Below the pieces are notes generated by a model. The model searched no databases. It saw only the letters and a program-made list of their open reading frames with translations, and had not been told where the DNA came from. The position numbers and the translations under genes are program-made. This document shows, piece by piece, positions 58,601 through 64,000 of a stretch of 64,000 nucleotides of DNA. The stretch is from positions 1-64,000 of the forward strand of contig QCFX01000004.1 of NCBI GenBank assembly GCA_003280105.1, written 5' to 3'. Source of the stretch: Prochlorococcus sp. AG-363-N20. GTDB lineage: Bacteria; Cyanobacteriota; Cyanobacteriia; PCC-6307; Cyanobiaceae. Positions within the stretch are counted from its first letter, which is position 1. Each line of letters begins with the position of its first letter.

Positions 58601-59979
58601 GTTCAATAATTTCTCTAAGCGCTATTCATCATCGAATGGCTCAAGGTGTCCCAAAAGGGTGCTCAGATGAAGCAACAGTGCGAAGGCTTTGGTGGGGCGC
58701 TCTCGAAACTTTGCAAGACGAAGTTTTAGGGAGCATCGATTTAACGAATGCCTTGTGGTTAGCTTCTCCTCTGCCTGCACTTTATGAGCCAAGGCTTTTA
58801 GATCAATTGAAGGGTTGGGTTTGGGCTCCAGAAGACCTTGAAATGCTCAACTATCCGCATTCAGCCCTTTTACCTCCTACGCGTGTTGGATCTGGGCAAT
58901 CATCTAATCCTTCTCTCGCAGGCCGCTTTGTAAGGCTTCCATTGAGAAAAGATGACGGTCATGATCCGATGTTGATAATAATCTCACCAGATATTCAAGT
59001 TGCGCTTGCAGTGCAAGGAGAGCCTGGACAACGCAATTTACTGATGAGGAGTGATCAAGAAACTTTTAGTGATTTACTAAAAATTCTTGATCAACGTTTA
59101 AATAATGAGAACTCACCTCAATCCAAAGGGCTTAGGCATGCTTTGGCAGATATAGGTGAACTTAGAAGTGACGAATCTTTTGCAAAGATCTTCTGGCCAA
59201 GCCTTTCTTCAAAGTTGGCCTGTGTGGCTCCAAGCTTAACTATCCAGACTTTCTCGAAAGAATCTTCAAAAAGTGATTTAGTTATCCAAGAAGATACTGG
59301 AGAATTGAGCTTGCTAGAAGCTCTCACTCATGAAGTCCGAACCCCATTAGCCACAATTAGGACCTTGATACGTTCTTTATTGCGCATGAAGGATCTTCCA
59401 GAATTAGTTATTAGCCGGTTACGAGAAATTGATACTGAATGTACTGAGCAAATAGATAGATTTGGCTTAATTTTCAATGCGGCAGAGCTGCAGAGAGAGC
59501 AACCGGCAACAACCAGATTGGCCAGTACAGATTTAGGTCGAATGTTGGAGATGCTGCAACCAAGTTGGAGTAAGCAACTTGATAGAAGGGGAATCACTCT
59601 CACATTGGATATAACTCCTGATTTGCCACAGGTGCTTAGTGACCCTGAGAGATTAGAACTGATGTTAGGTGGCTTGATAGATCGCAATACCAGAGGACTT
59701 GAACCGGGCAGTAGTTTGTATTTAGAGCTTCGCCCTGCGGGCCATCGCTTAAAACTGCAAATAATCAGCAAGTCTAAAAATAATCTTAATAAGGATGAAT
59801 CAAGAACTGGAGGTAATTCCGACCTTGGAACGGTACTTAGCTGGAATCCAAGGACGGGTAGTTTGCAGCTTAGTGAGGCTGCTACAGAAAGATTGTTAGA
59901 AAGCTTGGGTGGTTGGTTAACACATCGCAGAAACAGCGGCCTGACAGTGTTTTTCCCTATTTCAGAAGCAAAATTCTAA
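58597..59979 (+). CDS. sensor histidine kinase-like protein with degenerate ATPase domain
   Basis: A 460-aa protein coupled to rodA by a GTGA overlap. Residues 1-230 hold no recognised sensor or membrane helix. The dimerisation/phosphoacceptor H-box is intact (ELSLLEALTHEVRTPLATIRTLIRSLLRM). The following region should contain N, G1, F and G2 boxes, but reads LELMLGGLIDRNTRGL with no N-box Asn, and no D-x-G-x-G. It could be a very divergent kinase, a phosphotransfer protein or a pseudokinase. No partner regulator lies next to it. Confidence 0.75.
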   Translation: MSSIISLSAIHHRMAQGVPKGCSDEATVRRLWWGALETLQDEVLGSIDLTNALWLASPLPALYEPRLLDQLKGWVWAPEDLEMLNYPHSALLPPTRVGSGQSSNPSLAGRFVRLPLRKDDGHDPMLIIISPDIQVALAVQGEPGQRNLLMRSDQETFSDLLKILDQRLNNENSPQSKGLRHALADIGELRSDESFAKIFWPSLSSKLACVAPSLTIQTFSKESSKSDLVIQEDTGELSLLEALTHEVRTPLATIRTLIRSLLRMKDLPELVISRLREIDTECTEQIDRFGLIFNAAELQREQPATTRLASTDLGRMLEMLQPSWSKQLDRRGITLTLDITPDLPQVLSDPERLELMLGGLIDRNTRGLEPGSSLYLELRPAGHRLKLQIISKSKNNLNKDESRTGGNSDLGTVLSWNPRTGSLQLSEAATERLLESLGGWLTHRRNSGLTVFFPISEAKF

Positions 59980-60096
59980 ATTTCTTTTGATGTCTCAATG
60001 TTGACGGGTGTGAAGGTTCGGGGGATCAGTGCCATAGGGCACAAATCGTAGTGCTACTTTTCACTAGTAACGGTATGCCGATTTTCGAGTAAAGCC

Positions 60097-60525
60097 ATGA
60101 CAGAACAGGCGCTAAAAGGCAGTCTCCCTCAACACATCGGAAGTACCGGTGGACTTTTAAATTCTGCTGAAACCGAAGAAAAATACGCAATTACATGGTC
60201 TAGCACTAAGGCTCAAGCCTTTGAGCTGCCAACAGGAGGCGCAGCCCTTATGAATGAGGGTGAAAACCTTATGTATTTCTCTCGTAAGGAACAATGTCTC
60301 GCCTTAGGAACTCAGCTCAGAACCTTTAAGCCTCGTATCGAGAATTACAAGATTTATCGTATTTTCCCAGGCGGAGATACTGAGTTTCTTCATCCAAAGG
60401 ATGGAGTGTTCCCTGAAAAAGTAAATGAAGGGCGGCCTATGGTGAATCACAACCCCCGCAGAATTGGCCAAAACCCTAATCCTGCCAGCATAAAATTTAG
60501 TGGAAAGGAAACTTTCGACAGTTGA
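60097..60525 (+). CDS. psaD: photosystem I subunit II (PsaD)
   Basis: PsaD sits on the stromal side of photosystem I and docks ferredoxin. The 142-aa product shows [61 protein letters not shown] and [26 protein letters not shown], both family-typical. It is followed by trpE. Confidence 0.98.
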   Translation: MTEQALKGSLPQHIGSTGGLLNSAETEEKYAITWSSTKAQAFELPTGGAALMNEGENLMYFSRKEQCLALGTQLRTFKPRIENYKIYRIFPGGDTEFLHPKDGVFPEKVNEGRPMVNHNPRRIGQNPNPASIKFSGKETFDS

Positions 60526-60584
60526 GTTAAGAGCTCATACAGACTTAGCTTTAAATTCACCGCGTGGGCTGCGATGATCTTTGC

Positions 60585-62105
60585 ATGCATAGCTTCGATC
60601 GAGCTTCATTTCTAGATGCGGCATCTAATGGTGCCAATTTTATTCCTGTAGCCCGTAGCTGGCCTGCTGACCTTGAAACGCCATTAACTACATGGTTAAA
60701 GATTGGACAAGGACGTCCTCCAGGGGTTTTGCTCGAATCTGTTGAAGGAGGTGAAACCATTGGCAGGTGGAGTGTTGTAGCTTCTAATCCTTTATGGACG
60801 GCCACTGCAAATGGAGACCGGTTAGTACGGCACTGGCGTGATGGTAGAAGCGATGAATCTCAGGGCAATCCTTTTGATCAACTTAGAAAGTGGCTATCTC
60901 CTTATCGCTCAATTGTTCAGCCTGACCTCCCTCCCTTAGGCCAGTTGTATGGAATGTGGGGATATGAATTGATTAAATGGATTGAGCCTACTGTTCCTGT
61001 ACATTCTCGCTCTGAGGAAGAGCCACCCGATGGTGTCTGGATGTTGATGGACAGCATTCTCATTTTTGATCAGGTTAAACGCCTGATTACTGCTGTTGCA
61101 TATGGGGATTTAACTGACTCACAAACTCCAGAAAAAGCTTTTGATGGTGCTCTCGAGAGAATTCAAACTCTTGAGAGCTTGATGGCAAAACCTTTGCCTC
61201 AGGTTCAGCCATTGCAATGGCAACAAACAAATATTCCAACACCTCGTACCAAGCGCAATTTTCGAAAGGTTGATTTTGAGCAAGCAGTAAGAACAGCGAA
61301 GGACCACATATCAGCTGGAGATGTTTTTCAGTTGGTTCTCAGTCAGAAACTTGAAACCCAAGTCAAGCAAAGCCCTTTTGACCTATACCGCAGTTTGAGG
61401 ATGGTCAATCCATCCCCTTATATGGCTTTTTTTGATTTTGGGGATTGGCAATTAATTGGCTCAAGCCCTGAAGTGATGGTTAAAGCGGAACCTACTGAGA
61501 ATGGCATTCGTGCAAGCTTGAGACCAATTGCAGGAACTCGACCGAGAGGATCTACTCCCGAGGATGATGGGAAGTTGGAGCAAGAACTTTTAGCAGACCC
61601 TAAGGAAAGAGCAGAACACGTAATGCTTGTAGATTTGGGGCGTAATGATTTGGGACGTGTTTGCACACCAGGGAGTGTTGCTGTTAAAGAACTCATGGTT
61701 ATTGAGAAATACTCACATGTCATGCACATAGTGAGTGAAGTTGAAGGGTTGCTTTCAGCCGGCATGGATGTCTTGGATTTGTTAATGGCTTCATTCCCTG
61801 CAGGCACAGTCAGTGGGGCTCCAAAAATTAGGGCTATGCAGCTTATTTATCAGCTAGAAAATCAGGCAAGAGGACCATATTCGGGTGTTTATGGTTCATT
61901 AGATTTGAATGGAGCATTAAATACTGCAATTACTATTCGCACAATGCTGGTGCGACGGCATCCTCGAGAGGGATGGCTCATGCAAGTTCAATCTGGAGCA
62001 GGTGTAGTTGCAGACTCAGTTCCAACATCTGAATACCAAGAAACCCTCAATAAGGCTAAAGGCATGCTTACAGCTCTAGCGTGTCTTGGTCCGTCGAACT
62101 TATGA
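60585..62105 (+). CDS. trpE: anthranilate synthase component I
   Basis: TrpE turns chorismate to anthranilate in tryptophan synthesis. The 506-aa product carries the chorismate-binding core: DVFQLVLSQKLETQ, PSPYMAFFDFGDWQLIGSSPEVMVK, RPIAGTRPRG, ERAEHVMLVDLGRNDLGRV and the C-terminal FPAGTVSGAPKIRAMQLI. The track uses a GTG at 60564; ATG 60585 (MHSFDRASFLDAA) fits cyanobacterial homologues better. No trpD/G lies near. It overlaps the gshA start (ATGA). Confidence 0.95.
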   Translation: MHSFDRASFLDAASNGANFIPVARSWPADLETPLTTWLKIGQGRPPGVLLESVEGGETIGRWSVVASNPLWTATANGDRLVRHWRDGRSDESQGNPFDQLRKWLSPYRSIVQPDLPPLGQLYGMWGYELIKWIEPTVPVHSRSEEEPPDGVWMLMDSILIFDQVKRLITAVAYGDLTDSQTPEKAFDGALERIQTLESLMAKPLPQVQPLQWQQTNIPTPRTKRNFRKVDFEQAVRTAKDHISAGDVFQLVLSQKLETQVKQSPFDLYRSLRMVNPSPYMAFFDFGDWQLIGSSPEVMVKAEPTENGIRASLRPIAGTRPRGSTPEDDGKLEQELLADPKERAEHVMLVDLGRNDLGRVCTPGSVAVKELMVIEKYSHVMHIVSEVEGLLSAGMDVLDLLMASFPAGTVSGAPKIRAMQLIYQLENQARGPYSGVYGSLDLNGALNTAITIRTMLVRRHPREGWLMQVQSGAGVVADSVPTSEYQETLNKAKGMLTALACLGPSNL

Positions 62106-63244
62106 CGCAAGGATTGCTTCTGAAAGGATTTGAAGTTGAACTTTTTACCGGAAAAGTGACGGGTGAAAATGTTGGTGTCGCAGCAGAAGCTTCTAAAGAA
62201 CTTTCTGAGTTCGTCAAGGAACCTGATCATCGAAACCTTGAATACATTACGGCTCCTGAAAGTCAATTTGATTGCTTAAAAGAAGCACTTTTAGCTCCTC
62301 GACGTAGATTGCGAAATTGGCTGACCTCGAGGAAACTAACAATTTTGCCTGGAAGTACTCTGAGTCTTGGTGATAGTAAAAAGTTTGAACGCTCCGACCC
62401 CACAAACCCATATCATGACTTAATTGAAACTACTTATGGCACAAGAGTTGTTACTGCAAGTATTCATATCAACTTAGGTATAGATGACACTGCTCGGCTA
62501 TTTTCGGCACTCCGGTTAGTGCGTTGTGAAGCATCTTTATTGCTTGCCTTAAGTGCAAGCTCTCCCTTTCTGGATGGTGTGTTGACAGGGGTGCATTCAC
62601 AGCGATGGTTGCAATTTCCTCTTACGCCTGAAAAGGTCTCACTGTTTGTGAGCCATGATGACTACGTGCAATGGGTAGAAGATAAGCTAAGAAATGGCCT
62701 CATGTGGAATGAAAGGCATTTGTGGACTTCAGTTAGACCTAATGGCCCGAGTCGTCCGCATGAATTAAATCGATTGGAATTGCGGATATGTGATCTTATA
62801 ACTGATTGTGACTTGCTTTTGGCTATTACTGCCTTGTTGGAATTACGAGTTATCACTCTGTTCTCGGAACCTAGTTTGTTAGACCCTTTGGACGCAAGCC
62901 TTTTGTCTATTGAAGAACTCGCTGCCCTTAGCGATGTGAATGACTTGGCAGCTGCAAAAACGAGCCTTGATGCGACTTTGCATCATTGGAGAGATGGTAA
63001 ACCTATTCTTTGTCGTGAATGGATTGAACAATTACTTGATGAAGTGATGCCATTAGCTGGCGATATGAATATGGTTCAATTGCTGACTCCAATTCACGAG
63101 GTATTAGATAAGGGGAATCAAGCAATGCAATGGACTAATGCCTATCTTTCTGGAGAATCAATAGAGGCCATCATTCAAAAGAGTATTCATGATATGGAAG
63201 AAGAAGAAAATTTCTTTCTTAAGACAGAGGCAATTTTGGGATAA
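62102..63244 (+). CDS. gshA: glutamate--cysteine ligase, cyanobacterial type
   Basis: The first enzyme of glutathione synthesis. The 380-aa product starts [31 protein letters not shown] and contains [54 protein letters not shown], characteristic of the cyanobacterial GCS2-like family. The ORF track begins 21 bp too early, inside trpE; ATG 62102 overlaps the trpE stop. ppc follows after 2 bp. Confidence 0.9.
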   Translation: MTQGLLLKGFEVELFTGKVTGENVGVAAEASKELSEFVKEPDHRNLEYITAPESQFDCLKEALLAPRRRLRNWLTSRKLTILPGSTLSLGDSKKFERSDPTNPYHDLIETTYGTRVVTASIHINLGIDDTARLFSALRLVRCEASLLLALSASSPFLDGVLTGVHSQRWLQFPLTPEKVSLFVSHDDYVQWVEDKLRNGLMWNERHLWTSVRPNGPSRPHELNRLELRICDLITDCDLLLAITALLELRVITLFSEPSLLDPLDASLLSIEELAALSDVNDLAAAKTSLDATLHHWRDGKPILCREWIEQLLDEVMPLAGDMNMVQLLTPIHEVLDKGNQAMQWTNAYLSGESIEAIIQKSIHDMEEEENFFLKTEAILG

Positions 63245-63246
63245 CT

Positions 63247-64000
63247 ATGACGAAACCAGAGCCGACAAAAGAAAGTCAAAAGCAAGTCGTACCACAGATG
63301 CTTACAGACAGTAAACCCATCCAAAATATCAATGGACATGATGCAAGCCGACTTTTGCAACAACGTCTTGAGTTGGTTGAAGACCTTTGGAAAACTGTTT
63401 TAAAAAGTGAATGTCCTCCGGAGCAGACAGAAAGATTGCTGCGTTTAAAGCAACTTAGTGATCCCATCAACGATGAACTTGGCGATCAAAACAGCACTAG
63501 TGTTGCAATCGTTCTCTTGATTCGTGACATGGATCTCGCAGAGGCCATCTCTGCTGCACGTGCATTCTCTCTTTATTTCCAGTTGGTAAATATCCTTGAA
63601 CAACGCATTGAAGAAGATAGTTATCTAGAAAGCATGACCATTAGCGAAGATCACCCAGGAGAAGATGAGTCATTAGATCCGTTTGCTCCCCCACTAGCTA
63701 GTCAGACATCACCTGCAACATTTCGAGAGTTATTTAGCCGTCTTCGTCGTCTGAATGTTCCACCTGCTCAGTTAGAAACTTTGCTTCAAGAGATGGATAT
63801 TCGTCTTGTGTTTACAGCACATCCAACTGAGATTGTGCGACACACTGTTCGCCATAAACAACGCAGAGTTGCAAGTCTTTTGCAGCAACTCCAATCTGAT
63901 ACAGCCAGTGCAGTATCAGATAAAGAAAGCCTTAGGCTTCAATTAGAAGAAGAGATCAGACTCTGGTGGCGTACAGATGAACTGCACCAGTTCAAACCAA
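63247..64000 (+). CDS. ppc: phosphoenolpyruvate carboxylase, N-terminal part (runs off the window)
   Basis: Ppc makes oxaloacetate from PEP and bicarbonate, replenishing the TCA cycle. About 250 codons are seen, starting [15 protein letters not shown] with a short variable head, then [29 protein letters not shown]-type spacers and the conserved [21 protein letters not shown], whose His is catalytic. The ORF is open to the right edge. It is part of a compact psaD-trpE-gshA-ppc run. Confidence 0.96.
   Translation, partial: MTKPEPTKESQKQVVPQMLTDSKPIQNINGHDASRLLQQRLELVEDLWKTVLKSECPPEQTERLLRLKQLSDPINDELGDQNSTSVAIVLLIRDMDLAEAISAARAFSLYFQLVNILEQRIEEDSYLESMTISEDHPGEDESLDPFAPPLASQTSPATFRELFSRLRRLNVPPAQLETLLQEMDIRLVFTAHPTEIVRHTVRHKQRRVASLLQQLQSDTASAVSDKESLRLQLEEEIRLWWRTDELHQFKP

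Overview
This is an AT-rich, densely packed cyanobacterial chromosome segment. It reads as Prochlorococcus, most likely a low-light-adapted lineage of the SS120/MIT9211 kind; the strain assignment is inference. Supporting evidence: photosystem I genes psaC and psaD; the RpaB/Ycf27 response regulator; heme oxygenase followed by pebA and pebB (phycoerythrobilin synthesis); a fused panC-cmk gene; the cyanobacterial type of gshA; a DUF1651 protein; and very short intergenic spaces. Nearly all genes are ordinary core genes; the interesting material is in a few accessory stretches and in the RNA and regulatory sites.

Layout. 1-12 kb: alpha/beta hydrolase, mutY, PfkB sugar kinase, tsaE, ahcY, a DedA protein, ssb, mreBCD (cell shape), a gene-free stretch ending in a terminator, rpaB and lysS. 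11.8-17.6 kb: a coiled-coil gene that appears split by a frameshift, smpB, ruvB, a TPR-like protein, an M20 amidohydrolase, and thiC behind a TPP riboswitch. 17.7-26.7 kb: acpP-fabF-tktA on the minus strand, psaC, glmS, a mannose-1-phosphate guanylyltransferase, rimM, a DUF3252 protein and rnc. 26.8-31 kb: RNase P RNA and tRNA-Arg(CCU) arranged head to head, two conserved unknowns and glgP.

31-40.5 kb: a CPA2 Na+/H+ antiporter, a second alpha/beta hydrolase, an aldose epimerase-like protein, then a hydroxy-acid cluster (an enterobacterial-like quinone-linked D-lactate dehydrogenase, an FMN L-lactate-type dehydrogenase and a four-carbon acid sugar kinase-like gene), then icd. 40.8-47.9 kb: heme oxygenase-pebA-pebB, a low-molecular-weight tyrosine phosphatase, panC-cmk, purM. 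47.9-51.1 kb: a small genomic island ending at tRNA-Cys. It carries a 55-aa Cys-rich protein, orphan ORFs, a serine-recombinase-like protein that has lost catalytic residues, DUF1651, and relics of sugar-nucleotide (surface polysaccharide) genes. 51.2-64 kb: an LpxB-like protein, RNase D-like exonuclease, a CCB1-like assembly factor, an amidase-like secreted protein, hemF, mrp, rodA, an unusual histidine kinase, psaD, trpE, gshA and the start of ppc.

No CRISPR array, intact insertion sequence or prophage was seen. I found no convincing large undescribed system. The best leads are the decayed island at tRNA-Cys, the catalytically altered recombinase-like protein, the A6 frameshift next to smpB, the lactate/acid-sugar cluster, the histidine kinase without recognisable ATP-binding boxes, and several strong inverted repeats. 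Calls rest on motif reading and recalled family features; no database search was run.
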